64,000 bases of DNA from Conchocele bisecta (lineage: Eukaryota; Mollusca; Bivalvia; Lucinida; Thyasiridae), in assembly GCA_029237695.1 (NCBI GenBank), contig CM055266.1, positions 118,581,581 through 118,645,580 on the forward strand, given 5' to 3'. Shown here in pieces: positions 45,802 through 56,990 of this stretch. Position 1 is the first letter of the stretch. Every line of letters begins with the position of its first letter. The position numbers and the translations under genes are program-made. The notes beneath the pieces are model-generated. The model saw only the letters and a list, made by a program, of their open reading frames with translations, made no database searches and was not told where the DNA came from.

Positions 45802-46043
45802 GGGCCCGTTTCACTAAACTTCTTACGACTAAAATGTTCGTAAGTGCAAATTTAAGATCGTCTGCAAATTTCAATTTATGGATTTACATTTATTGAGCAT
45901 AGGCTGCATATGCAGCCTATGCTCAATAAATGTAAATCCAATAATTATTTACAAGAAAACAATGTTGATGTGAAATTTACAAACTATCATAATTTTGCAC
46001 TTACGAACATTTTATTCGTACGAAGTTTAGTGAAACGGCTCCC
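45802..46043. mobile_element. Foldback MITE with GGCCGTTTCACTAAACTT ends, copy 2
   Basis: Same ends and same palindromic core as 13779-14001. Inner blocks are in the opposite order (AGATCGTCTGCAAATTTC on the left here, on the right there), so it is inserted in the reverse orientation. Confidence 0.85.
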
Positions 46044-46594
46044 AGGACCTGGGTATCTATACTGAAACAATTTAAAAACGCAACAATGAGTTCGACATGT
46101 TGTTGGACACCCCGACGTTGATGCATTGATTTCAAGTTATTTAGATAAATCATGAATTGCTTATTTGTCCTCATAATAACATGTTAACATGATCGTCATC
46201 TAAAATACAAATATTTTGTTCTACATTACATGTATTTTCTCATTTATCATCAAAAGTATATGTTGTTACTACTCAGTTCATACATGTTGTTACCACTCAG
46301 TTGAAACAGTCTCGACGAGGCGGTTCAACTGAATGGTTGGTAGCAGCGTACTCTTTGGGTGAGAACTAATTAATAAGATCTTTTCACGTAACACATGGGT
46401 TAAAATCAGAATTCGGCACATTTTGGTGGGGGCATACGCCTGGATCCACGCCTGTTGTGAAGTGTTGGTGTGTCCGCAGTATTGCTGCCACATCCACTGG
46501 CATAAAATGTCTATTTCGCGAAACCTGCCCAACTATTTACAGCTAAAAAGCAAATTATAATTTAAATTGTTTTTGATAATATTAATTTTATCAA
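46044..46594. other. No supported feature
   Basis: GTTGTTACTACTCAGTT / GTTGTTACCACTCAGTTGAA are a short direct repeat near 46262 and 46288. Nothing else. Confidence 0.45.
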
Positions 46595-47660
46595 AATGTA
46601 AAGGTACATGCCCACTTAGTAGGCATAAAATGTTATCAGAGAACTTTTGTGGAATAATAAACATTCATTCATCATTACCCCACGTACATATTGATTGGCA
46701 TTAAAGGTACATGCCCACTCAGTAGGCACAAACTGTTCGTTATATCAGAGACATCACCTGAGACATTTTCTGTCGAAATAAATACTCGTTCACCATTTTA
46801 CCCCATGTATTACTGTTTATGCTCTGTATTTATTTTTCGATGTGCAATTATTATAGGAATGAATGGCCTTTTTGTGGAATTTATCGGGGTATAAACTTGG
46901 AAAAGTCGCGGGAATACTGGACGAGGCCTTCCGGCCTTCCTATAAAGTCCATAAAAAGGCCATTCATTCCTTATAATTCCAGTATTTGAAATAAATTCAT
47001 CAAGAAAATGTGTTTATTTTCCGTTTTCTTAAGAATTATTTTAACTTCGCCTCACGATTACGGAAAGTAGTTCGGCGTGGGAGTTTACTGGGATATAAAT
47101 TTTGGACAGACTTGCTACGGGCCAATCAAATGCTAGGGAATTGTGTAAATAGTTTTGTGCTGGAATTATCATACTTTATAATCTGTCGAAAATATTATTT
47201 GTTCAGGTGACGCATTTAATTAGTATAAATAATAAAAAAAATCGCATGCCTCATTTGCATATGAAAATAGCCTGATACCACCGCGCGTCACTATCAGTAA
47301 AATAAATATTACAATGTACTAAATGTTCCACACTGAGATCAGGGGCGATAACCGTGTTACCTTAAAATGTTAACGGACATTATTATTTATTCTCTGTATT
47401 TATTTTTGTATGTGTTTTCATGTAATGCATTGAATTAGTATAAATAATTGAAAAATACCATGCCTCATTTGCATATGAAAATAGTCTCGATACCACCGAG
47501 TCACTATCAGTAAAGTTAACATTACTAAATGATTATATCTAGCTGTATAGCGGTGACTCGTAATCATTAGAACTGGTGGAATAGTGACACAATTAAATCA
47601 TTTATTTAATTCCTGTAAACAAAAGTGTGTAGCTACTGAGTGGGCATATGTATCTTTAAG
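46595..47660. mobile_element. Nested copies of the TTAA MITE family
   Basis: AGGTACATGCCCACT(T/C)AGTAGGC occurs at about 46602 and 46707, the second after ATTAA, and CTACTGAGTGGGCAT ends near 47647. Interior blocks CGCATGCCTCATTTGCATAT and ATCAGGGGCGATAACCGTGT match 27787-28287 and occur twice (about 47240 and 47458). A smaller foldback with AGGAATGAATGGCCTTTTT ends (46857-46970) is inserted. Confidence 0.7.
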
Positions 47661-48479
47661 AATGAGCCTTCTTTTTATTTCGTGAATTTGGTCAAATATT
47701 GATTTTATTACGAAAAATGATTTCTCTATGAGAGGAGGAAAAAGAGGTGGTGAACCTGAAAATGAAAAATTTCCCCATGTTAAATACCCATAGACATCTT
47801 CACTCTAGGTATCGCAATACAAATCAATATTGGACTGAATTTCACAACATAAAAAGAACAACCATTCTTAAATTTTGATGTAATTTAATATCAACGTTGG
47901 TGTTTTAGCATAAACATACATACATGCATGGGCGGATTCAGGGGGGCGGCGGCGGACCCCCCCCCCCCCATACAATTCGCCGAGTAAAGATTTTTTACAA
48001 GTTACAAGGCACGTTTCAACGTCCGCGTTGTGAATTTATTGTTTATTCGTTGTTTTTTTAGCTGCAAAATGCGCCAGAACGTAGGAAATGCTATGTAGAT
48101 TTCAAAAAATTGCCGGGGGGAATGCCGCCGGACCCCGCAAGCGTTATCCCGAGCTCCGCTACGCTCGCTCGATAATATAGTCCAGTATTGCAAAATAGTT
48201 ACGCCCCGCCCCCCCCCCCCCCCCCCCCTCCCCCCCCCCCCCCACCCCCCCACCGCCTAACCCGAATATATAAATATAAAAAAATCTGACCGTTGAAGTA
48301 TACATGCAGTATATACATGAAATACAAATAAAGATGAAAAGTCATGCAGAGCATGATGTTATTAGCCGATCAAATGAGGGTTCAATATATGTCCGCATTT
48401 TAGTAGTTACTGAGTCTCGGCGGGGGTGGGGGGGGTGGGGGGGGGGGTGGGGGGGGGGGGGGGATTAATGATCGAGTGA
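47661..48479. repeat. MITE-like fragment and G/C homopolymer runs
   Basis: 47680-47880 resembles the interior of 24201-24372. Poly-C runs lie at about 47958-47968 and 48207-48250, poly-G at about 48424-48464. Glycine/arginine frames there are artefacts. Confidence 0.7.
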
Positions 48480-48690
48480 GTATTGGTGTTTAACGGCCTA
48501 TCAACAGCTAAGGTCATTTAAGGCCGGGCCAACGGGTTGTACTATCCCGCATTAAACGGGTCCACGATGAGGAAAATTCCCAAAATCAGAACTCAATATT
48601 TCCATGCCACACCAGTCACTTTAGTAGCTCGGCCCCAAAGTAATATGATTTGCCATACGCTTATTACTTCTTAATGGAGCATAACAGGTT
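48480..48690 (-). mobile_element. Retroposon family A, reversed, 5'-truncated
   Basis: TTGGTGTTTAACGGCCTATC at 48483 is the reverse complement of the family tail. AAATTCCCAAAATCAGAACT follows in the expected order. Confidence 0.75.
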
Positions 48691-49489
48691 AACGTTGTCA
48701 CTTGTTTATCCCTTGTTTATCGATTTAAATGGTTTAAATCGACTCGAAGCTTACGTTCAACGGCCGCACAAACTCGATTGAACTGCACGCCTTCCAATGA
48801 TTTAAATACGCAGCGCGTTTAAATAGTCAATTACGTTTTTTTAATGTGCGCACTGGTCATTTAAAAAGGGGCCCATCCGTGATTTTTTGCGCGATGTCGG
48901 GCGCAAGACAATCAATAATTTGCGGCATTGACAATAATTAAGGGGGATTGCCGCAATCGCGCGCGCTGGATGCATCCCTGCCATCCCTGCATGATACGTA
49001 AACAAATCAAAGTTCGCTATGAAGGGCAATTCTTCGTTTTGATTGGTGGAAAATTTTGTGAATATTAACTAGCGTCAAATGACGCGCATACGCGATCCAA
49101 TGGGATAAACCCGAGATGCTGGGGTTGCTAGTCGGAGGAGATTTTGAGCAGAGGTCGATTATAAATTAGCGGAATAAACACATTTTACGCGATTATACGT
49201 GGCTGAAACTTGTTCTGTTTAATAAATAAAAGCTTTAAATTAGCCCAATAATCGGCGTATGTTGGCGTATATGGCCATTAGAGCCAATTAACTATGGACT
49301 TCAACAACAACAACTTCCGGGTTCAATCTCTTCCGGCGTTCAGCTCATTACGTATTCAAAATTGTGTTATTTGGCTATATTTAAAGTTTTAAACTGAGAT
49401 AATTGCCAATAATGCAAACTGTATCGGTTGATGCAATTTGGAAGTGATACAGCAAAATTCGCGTTCGTAGATTACCGAATAGCGGAGAA
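48691..49489. other. No gene; sequence upstream of claudin-like exon 1
   Basis: No repeat recognised. It is GC-richer than its neighbours near 48740-49130, with several CpG (GCGCGATG, GCGCGCGC), possibly a residual unmethylated region. This is weak. Confidence 0.4.
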
Positions 49490-49499
49490 AAGGGTTGCG

Positions 49500-49625
49500 T
49501 GTCACTGTGTCATATTTTCTCATTTTTCTCAATAAGAACATGGTTTCACAGCAGTTTAGAATAATTTCCATTGGAAATGATTCTAAACTGCTGCCAAACC
49601 ATGTTTTTTTTAGAAATATGGAAAA
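49500..49625. mobile_element. Hairpin MITE, relative of 24490-24600
   Basis: ACATGGTTTCACAGCAGTTT at 49539 faces AAACTGCTGCCAAACCATGT at 49586, with centre TTTCCATTGGAAA. Confidence 0.8.
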
Positions 49626-49861
49626 TATGAAATAATCAGCAGACGACAACAATTTAATTGTTCATATATCACATCATTCTTATGAAGAAATTATCATTGA
49701 AGCTGAGTATATCTAACTATACAGTATGACCTACGAAACAAGTTTGACTTTATTATCAGATTGCGGCGAATATTCCATATACAATGGATTTCAGATCAGG
49801 GGTCGAAATGTCCAATGGGGTCGAGATGACTTGGGGTCGAGATATCTGACAGCCGTGTATA

Positions 49862-49900
49862 CACCTGTGCCCCAGGTGTGATAATGAACTCGCCCAGGTG
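49862..49900. promoter_or_regulatory. Three CACCTG/CAGGTG E-boxes upstream of claudin-like ATG
   Basis: CACCTG at 49862, CAGGTG at 49873 and CAGGTG at 49895, within 70 bases of the ATG. This E-box form is bound by Snail and ZEB repressors, which silence claudin genes in vertebrates. Function here is inference. Confidence 0.4.
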
Positions 49901-49929
49901 TCGCCATTTCTGTTCAAAAGCAAAACAAA

Positions 49930-50185
49930 ATGGGGAAGGATGTGATGGCCATTTGTGGCTTCGCAATTACCACGGTGTCTACATTCTGTACGATACTTGC
50001 ATTTTCGACACCACACTGGCTGGAAAGTTACGATAACGCTAAGAGTCAGTTTGATCGACTGGGGCTATGGGAGGCGTGTTTTAACCGCTACATCTACGAA
50101 AAAGATGGCCGGGACAAGCCTTACGATGGATGTTGGTGGATTTTCTCCTACGAATACAAACCTATATTAGACTGGCTCATCCCAG
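49930..50185 (+). CDS. Claudin/PMP22-like tetraspan protein, exon 1
   Basis: Starts AAAATGGGG (good eukaryotic context) and ends at a GTAAGT donor in phase 1. The 85 residues hold a first membrane span (AICGFAITTVSTFCTILAF) and the claudin signature of the first outer loop: W30, GLW at 45-47, C50 and C68. Claudins use the two cysteines as a disulfide. The phase fits an exon like 21388-21540, but no exon 2 is found to 64 kb, so the intron exceeds 13.8 kb and contains the Polinton, or the assembly order is wrong. Confidence 0.8.
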
Positions 50186-50204
50186 GTAAGTTGCTCCATG
50201 CAGG

Positions 50205-50335
50205 GACCGAGTCGACAAAATACACTAGTTTGCGATCCGCGCACAGTCTGATCAGGGTCTACCTGACTCGAGTGATGGTTTAATTAGGAAGACCTACCGA
50301 ATAAGCAATACAGTACAGTTGTCCCTAGTCGGTGA
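50205..50335 (+). repeat. Uninterrupted copy of the 10.0/11.4 kb repeat
   Basis: GTCGACAAAATACACTAGTT through CTACCTGACTCGAGTGATGG to TTTAATTAGGAAGACCTACC. It gives the pre-insertion state of the stack at 10.0-11.4 kb. Confidence 0.8.
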
Positions 50336-50487
50336 AAACATGACTCAGACTTGACATACTGAGTCATGATTGACATATGAAGTAAATAGCCACTTTTCAA
50401 TGGCGATTTCGAGATACCACTTTACAAAAGCAAGCCGTCATGACTGTATATTAAGACACGTTTAGGCACAGACATGCATGTTCATGA

Positions 50488-50562
50488 CAAGTCGGCCCTA
50501 CGACACCTCGGCCCTAAGACACTTCGGCCCCTGACACTTCGGCCCTAAGACATGTCGGCTCC
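50488..50562 (+). repeat. 15-16 bp TCGGCCCTAAGACA minisatellite
   Basis: GTCGGCCCTACGACACC, TCGGCCCTAAGACACT, TCGGCCCCTGACACT, TCGGCCCTAAGACATG: four to five copies. Confidence 0.85.
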
Positions 50563-50717
50563 AATATTTTTTCCAAAAATACATACTTAATCGCCAATTA
50601 ACTAATGAGTAACTTCGATTACTGCAATTACTGGTAACAACGTGCAAGGGCTTTACCAAAAGGATAAACTGCTAATTATATGTAAGTGTTTACTTTAATA
50701 CACTTCATTGGGATTAT

Positions 50718-50940
50718 GAGATGTATACAAACTGATGATTAACACCTTCATTAACATCAACGAAAATTCAGAATGTCTTTGATGTACATACACAATCAAA
50801 ACTTGTACACCCACTACAGGACGAGAAAGGGGCCTCATATATGACACCACTTCCGTGGCGGAATTCTTGTATACAAACTGATGATTAACACCTTCATTAA
50901 CATCAACGAAAATTTGGAATGTCTGATGTACATAGACAAT
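50718..50940 (+). repeat. Direct duplication around a solo element terminus
   Basis: TATACAAACTGATGATTAAC and the following 45 bases occur at about 50724 and 50870. Between them is GACACCACTTCCGTGGCGGA (50843), the terminus of the array element at 12.5-13.3 kb. Confidence 0.75.
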
Positions 50941-51439
50941 CTACTTGAATTGATGATGTCTTGTATATTTGTTACCTTATCTTTCTGATATTGCTATGCA
51001 TAATCTGTAATGTTGTTGAATGTAGCAGTGCATACTGTACTTGTGCCATATCAATAGTTTACCCCTTAACCATTAAAGCGCTGAAAAAAAATATTGCCGT
51101 CTGCTCATTTTGTATATTTTAGTCTCTGTTTTGGCAGCACAGTAGAATCGTCTCGGTATGTTTATGAGGAGAAAATATAAAACTATTTAAAACAGCAGAC
51201 GAGTAGTAGTAAGGGAGTCAAAATGATACCACCTACCGTGATATCATTTATAACCCTCTATAATACCCCCACCACCCCCGAAAAATCAAAAATTGGTTAA
51301 CGAGGAAAATTGTCTCCCGACAGCAAATTTATGAATTTTTGGAGAAAATAATTTTGAAAAGAGGGAGTCCCAATTATATTGGTAATTGACTTTTGAAAAA
51401 AGTCGAAATCATTCATGCAAGTACAATAGTTTATATTCC
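50941..51439. other. Left flank of the Polinton, no gene
   Basis: No reading frame. I could not place the left terminal inverted repeat of the Polinton here. Confidence 0.45.
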
Positions 51440-51697
51440 TCATTTTTCTCTCCTCCATATAGCTAATTTATTTCGCAGATCAGCAACTAATTCTACCAGC
51501 TCTAGTCTACCACGTTCACCTTTAGCCACCTGACAGCGTAGTTGCTTATGTCTACAAAGAGTTTGGGCACTAACGAATTTACAAGGGCATCTGGGGCATT
51601 GAAATTGTGGGGGGACACAAGGAAACTTTCTACGTCTCGCTAGATGCCTTCGTAGATAGTTTTTACACGTAAACGTCTTACAAGTCTCACACTCCAT
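51440..51697 (-). CDS. C2H2 zinc-finger protein of the Polinton
   Basis: 85 residues, intact. Two zinc-finger units are visible: CETCKTFTCKNYLRRH (about 3-18) and CPRCPCKFVSAQTLCRHKQL (about 35-54) with a following Cys, then a basic, helical tail. It diverges from the 170-aa gene across the hairpin region. It probably binds DNA; a transcription or replication role is a guess. Confidence 0.65.
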   Translation of the reverse strand: MECETCKTFTCKNYLRRHLARRRKFPCVPPQFQCPRCPCKFVSAQTLCRHKQLRCQVAKGERGRLELVELVADLRNKLAIWRREK

Positions 51698-51727
51698 TAT
51701 ATATGTATTTTTATATATGTATATTTA

Positions 51728-51973
51728 TCTGTTCAATTGGACGTGAAAAAAACATTTAGTAAATTTTTGACGTCCAATTGAACAGATCAATTATATATGT
51801 ATATAACCTATGAAATTTATCTGTTCAATTGGATGTGAAAAAAACATTATGTAAATTGTTGACGTCCAATTGAACAGATAAATATATATATGTATATAAC
51901 CTATGAAATTTATATGTTCAATTGGACTTGAAAAAAACATTATGTAAATTTTTGACGTCCAATTGAACAGATA
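51728..51973. promoter_or_regulatory. Three tandem ~60-nt hairpins in the divergent intergenic region
   Basis: Arms CTGTTCAATTGGACGT and ACGTCCAATTGAACAG pair at 51728-51786, 51819-51880 and 51912-51973, a period near 92 bp. Loops are A/T-rich (GAAAAAAACATT...). They sit between two divergent genes. Possible promoter, replication or recombination site. An apparent minus-strand frame across them is a shadow. Confidence 0.8.
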
Positions 51974-52023
51974 AATTTTATAGGTTATACAAATGTATAT
52001 ATACATAAGTATATACAGAAAAT

Positions 52024-52536
52024 ATGATAACGCCAGAAACTAGAGCAGAAATAGAAAGTTTGAGAAGAGAAGCCGAATCTCTAGGGATTACTTATAGTAC
52101 ACGGTTGAGAGTTAGGGGGTTGACAAAGCTGATAAATGCCACAAAGAATGAGGCGTTTATGAAGCGGTTTACCCGTGCCTATAAAAGAGGGGCATTTAAA
52201 GACCTCTCACTAGCAGAGGAAGTTGGTAACAGAATTCAAAAAGAAAGTATTGCGGAGCTAAGGGCTAGTGTTATAGCACCAAAAAAGAGAGCCTGGGTAA
52301 AATCTTCTCTCGTTCGCGCGATAGTGGAAAAAGGTGAAGAAATATTTAGGGATCACGATGAAACATTGGAAAAGGTAGAAAAGGGAAGACGGGTAGTTAC
52401 ATTTTCCTTTCGTAAAAACATTAACATTAACGAGTCTGAACGCATGTCCGATAAACTCGCTCAGTATCTAACAACAAATTTTTATTTGAGATATTCATAT
52501 TCTTACAAGCTAGAAACATATGGAGGAAAAAACTAA
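52024..52536 (+). CDS. Unknown 170-aa basic protein upstream of PolB
   Basis: Intact frame from ATG 52024, rich in Lys, Arg and Glu. Helical segments (TRAEIESLRREAESLGI, LVRAIVEKGEEIFRDHDETL) and a last part with FSFRKNININESERMSDKL. It overlaps the polymerase start by 17 bases, so the two are probably co-transcribed. I do not recognise it; by position it could be a DNA-binding or terminal-protein-like factor, but that is speculation. Confidence 0.65.
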   Translation: MITPETRAEIESLRREAESLGITYSTRLRVRGLTKLINATKNEAFMKRFTRAYKRGAFKDLSLAEEVGNRIQKESIAELRASVIAPKKRAWVKSSLVRAIVEKGEEIFRDHDETLEKVEKGRRVVTFSFRKNININESERMSDKLAQYLTTNFYLRYSYSYKLETYGGKN

Positions 52537-55500
52537 AAATGGAAAACCTGTAACTATAATAATGCACAAAAATCTCGGTGGTAGCGAACCACTATCCTCA
52601 ATGAAAACCGTTAAAAAATGGCTGTCAGATAAGGAGCAAACACGAATAATGTCCGATAAAATAGACAGACCGAATACAAAGTGGAAGTTTGTAAGATGGG
52701 TAGAGGTTTTCGTAAAGCTAATACAGGGTAGCAGGGAATAGATTTGGACTACAATCCAAAGAAGCAGCAGGAGGAGAACTTCCAGAATGGCTGAAGAATA
52801 AAAAAGGTATGTATTCTTTAGATAAGTATAATGACGACCTTTGTCTGTTCAGGTGTCTAGCTATGCATATGACAGATAAAAGACCCGACACATGTACAGA
52901 AAAAGCGAAAGAACTTAGTAAGCAATATTTCGGTAGTAATGTGGTTTCACCAATTCCTTTTTCAGATCTGAAAAAGGTTGAAGAGTTTTTTAAAATCGGT
53001 ATAGAAGTATATCAACCCACCGAATGTAATGTATGGTGGTTGAAAAAGGTACCAGCGCACTATAAAGCAATAGGTAATAAACCAATGACAATAGGACTGT
53101 TTAATAATCACGCATTTCTGATAAAAAACCTTAAAAACCTATCTAAAATTTACGCCTGCGATAATTGTAAGCAGAAATTCATGAAAGCGAGTAATATGAA
53201 GAGACACGGACCAAAATGTATGAAAGGTGAGACAAAAGTAGTATGTGATGGTAATTATTTAGAGCGCCCGCGTTCGTCGTTCGAGAAAGCGTTCTACCCA
53301 AAAAGTTCTAACAGTTATGGGGCGATCGATTGGATGTACTCTGTGGAAAAGTGCGAGGGAATTCACATTCACCACGAACAGTGTGGACACGGGGTGAAAG
53401 ATGGGTTTTAGGAGCTCCAGTAGATGGATACTGTACGGAAACCAATACCGTATATCAATATCACGGCTGTTACTGGCACGGGTGTGAGATTCATGCAAAG
53501 CATAGAAAAGAAGAACGCGCATCCACTATGAGAAGAGATACATTTATTTGAAGAAGCAAAGAATTCAACCTAGTAGTTATGTGGGAATGCGAATTTCAAA
53601 GAACTGGTAAAGATATAAAGATCGGTTGCGACACTACTCTTTATCCATATCAGATAGTATACGATTTTGAGGCATATCTCAACCCAGAATTTGAAACTCT
53701 CGGTAATAATCTAGAGTACGAAGCCGAGCACGTTCCGGTAAGCGTTAGTATATGAGATAATTTCTCAGGAACAGTAACTCATATTTGTGATAAAGATCCC
53801 GCAAAACTTATAGAAAAATTCGTAGAAGATTTGAAAGTCAGGGGAAAAGCTATAAGAGAAGAAGTGTGGTCAAGATATGCATGGGTTTAATACAGAACAT
53901 TTACGTAAAAACCAAATCGCAAAGATCGAACAGTGGATAGAGCAAGTACCGGTTATAGGTTTTAACAGCAGTAAGTACGATATAAACTTAATAAAGAAAT
54001 ACCTAGTAGGCGAACTGGCATCAACAACAAAGAAAGTAATGGTCGGAAAACGTGCAAACGCAACAATATTTCTATTTACTCCAGAGTTTAGATTTCTTGA
54101 TGTAATACTTTATCTAGGACCTGGTGTAAGTTACGATAGTTGGATAAAAGCCTACGAATGCAAAGGACAGAAATCTTTCTTTCCTTATGAGTGGTTCGAT
54201 TCTCCAGACAAACTGGATTACCCAGGACTACCGGATATAGAGAATTGGTATTCCAAACTATCTGGGAAAATGAAAAATTTAATAGATGAAACAGAATTAA
54301 GTAAATGTCGTAGAATTTTCGAAGAAAATAATATGAAAACTTTCAGAGATTGGTTGTTAAATATTATAACGATTTAGATGTAGCACCGTTCCTAGAAGCG
54401 GTGGAAAAAAAATGTGTGAATTTTATAAACACAGAGGTGTGGATATTTTCAAAGATGCGGTAACACTACCTGGAGTAGCTATACAATATTTATTGAGAGG
54501 AACCATTAAAGAACAAAAATCTTCAAAGACGATTATACCGGAGGATGCTCTATATGCACCAAAAGAAGAAAACATACAAAATGATGAAGGACGCTCTAGT
54601 TGGCGGTCCATCAATAGTATTTACACGATATGCAGAAGCTGGTGTTTCAAATATTAGAGTGTGGGTTCCAAACCTTGCAAGGCTGTTTTGGGGTTACGAT
54701 GCAAACCGCGTTATATTTATCTACATTAAATAAAGAGATGCCGTGTGGGAGAGAAACTATACACCATATAGATACCCCACATAACCCTAAATTTATTAAA
54801 AAGTTTTGTAAAAGAGTTTTATCTGGATACTGGTTTGGGTTTGCGGAGGTGGATATAGAAGTTCCACACAACTTAAAAGATAAGTTTTCTGAAATGTGCC
54901 CAATATTTATAAACAGAGAAGTAGAGGTTGATGAAGTTCCCACACACATGTTAAAATATTTAAAAGATACTGGCCGAACAAGAGGAGATGGAAATAAATT
55001 GGTGGGATCTATGACCGCCACTAAAGTATTGCTGTACGCGCCACTGTTGAAATGGTATTTAAAACACGGCCTAGAAATAACTGGAGTTCATCGTGTTATA
55101 GATTATATTAGTGGTAAACCCTTCGAATGGTTCGCAAAAGAAGTTACAGCCGCAAGACGAACGGGTGATGTAGAACCAAATAAGAAACCAGTAGCCGACA
55201 TAATGAAATTATTAGGAAACTCGTGTTGTGGAAAAATGATAGAGGCAACGGAGAGACATTTAAATACGACATATACGCAAAACGAAACCTGTGTTGACAA
55301 AGCATTAAGATCTGCATTCTTTGACGATTTGGAAGAGATAGGAGATGCTTACGAAATATCTTCAAGAAAACCCAGTGTGCGGTAAAGAGACCATTCCATT
55401 GTGGAATAGCGGTTTATCAACTAGCTAAATTGAGAATGTTGGAATTTTACTACGAATTTCTAGACAAATACGTAAAAAGAGAAGACTTTGAATTAATACA

Positions 55501-55979
55501 GATGGATACAGATAGTATGTATATAGGAGTTAGTGGAAAAACGATAGAGGAATTGATTAGACCTAACTTACTAGACGGGTTTGAAAAAGAAAAAAAGAAA
55601 TGGTTGGCTTGGGATAAATGGAGCCCGGACTTTTCAAAATGGAATTTAGCGGAGATAGGGCGATAGCGTTATTTAGTAAGTGTTATTTTGTAGAAAAATT
55701 TAATTTCACTAAAGAATAATGGAACAAATTAAAATTAATAAAAACTCTGCGAAAGGAATGTCCAAGAGAACCAACAATTTAAATTGGGATAGATATAAAC
55801 GAGTAGTAAGTGAAACTACAGAAGATGGAAAACACATTATAGATGTAGCACAAAATAGAGGATTTAAAATGAAAGACGGCGTTATGAAAACGTACTGTCA
55901 ACAAAAAAATTAGGACTCTCGGCATACTACGATAAAAGGACGTGTGTTACCAGACGGAATACATACAGAACCTCTCTAA
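52520..55979 (+). pseudogene. polB: Protein-primed family B DNA polymerase, multiply disrupted
   Basis: Blocks appear in the order known for Polinton polymerases: NTKWKFVRWVEVFVK (about 52670-52715); DDLCLFRCLAMH (52836) and a CDNC...H...C finger (53155); an endonuclease-like VDGYCTETNTVYQYHGC (53420); exonuclease YDFEAY (53660) and FNSSKYDINLI (53961); YDAN (54696); KLLGNSCCGK, polymerase motif B (55206); MDTDS, motif C (55502); and a C-terminal AYYDKR block (55925). The catalytic Asp pair of motif C is present. At least ten frameshifts or stops break it, including in-frame TGA at 53549 and 53753 and shifts in the A-run at 54405-54412 and the A-run near 55901. Enzyme function is lost unless these are assembly errors. 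Confidence 0.9.
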
Positions 55980-56022
55980 TGATTTATTTAATAATTTTGA
56001 AAAAATGAAGAAAATTAGCAAT

Positions 56023-56990
56023 CTAAAGACTCTGACGATCCGGGGGTAGCTGGGTGTCAGAAGGCACCGCAAGAAGTTCTTCGCGAACAAACCCTCGAGA
56101 TGGCCCATCATCCAAATAGTAGAGCACGGGCTCATCGGGCTTGGTAATAGATCGATCTAGATGATATACATTGAGAGACCACACGGGATCAGTCACGCGG
56201 CGGCTGCCACCTTCGAGCTCTCCCGGTTGATAGAGGTACCGGACATCAATATCCGATGGAAGCCGTTGCTCCTCTAAACCAACGGGTCGCCCACGCGAGA
56301 CGGCAGAGGGCTCGCTCGTCACCCTTTTAAACTTGATAGCATCTACGGGCTTCTTACCTATCAATCTGGTCACCTCTCCGTTCAGTGCGGAGACCACGGC
56401 GGGCAGTCTGGCCACCCACTCGGTCGATCGCGAATGAGGGTCTACAAGTTCTTTAGCGTATTGGTGTCCGAACAGTCTCTCAGCCAAGGTTCGATTGAAG
56501 CGCTCCATGATCCCCTGGTCCCGGTGGATGTTGACGCGGCCGCGTCTGACAGAAACTTCGTGCTTAGACAATAGATGAGAGACCGCGCCCATGAACTCGC
56601 GGCCGGGATCGACCTGGAGAAGATTTGGCCATTTGAGAGGATTCCTCTTATATATTCGGAAGAGAGCCTCGGCCACCTCCTTAGATTCTTTAGTGGCCAA
56701 CGGCTCAGCCCCCTTATAACGACTCGCTACGTCAACGATTGTCAGTGCGTACTTGTATGTCTTACGACCGACGCGATCGTGAGGGAGAAACAGGAGATCC
56801 GCTTGGTGAACTTGGTTCGGTACCGGCACGTCGAATTTCGGGCGCGGAATATTGTGAGGCGCGGGTAAATAGATCTGCCAGATGGCCTGCTTCTTGAGCC
56901 ATTCCTTGACAGCGTTTTCTGAAAACCTTGGTCGCCGCCGCGAGGTTCTTGATGGACCGCGAGTCCCTTCCAGTAGCCGCGGGGGCTATT
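56023..56990 (-). pseudogene. Polinton retroviral-type integrase, N-terminus frameshifted
   Basis: The catalytic core is open from 56829 to the stop at 56023 (268 residues). D11 in QADLLFL, D74 in QVDPGREF and E109 in GIMERFNRTLAERLF form the DDE triad, with 34 residues between the second Asp and the Glu. A C-terminal domain carries DPVWSLNVYHLDR and VLYYLDDGPSRGFVREELL. The upstream part (56830-56990) still encodes YWKG, KNLAAATK and VKEWLKKQAIWQIYLPAP, but in different frames. It joins element ends to host DNA. The core alone is intact. Confidence 0.88.

Noticed and set aside
51791..52006. A Tyr/Ile-rich 71-aa protein
   Set aside because: Antisense reading of the three hairpins and their AT-rich spacers.
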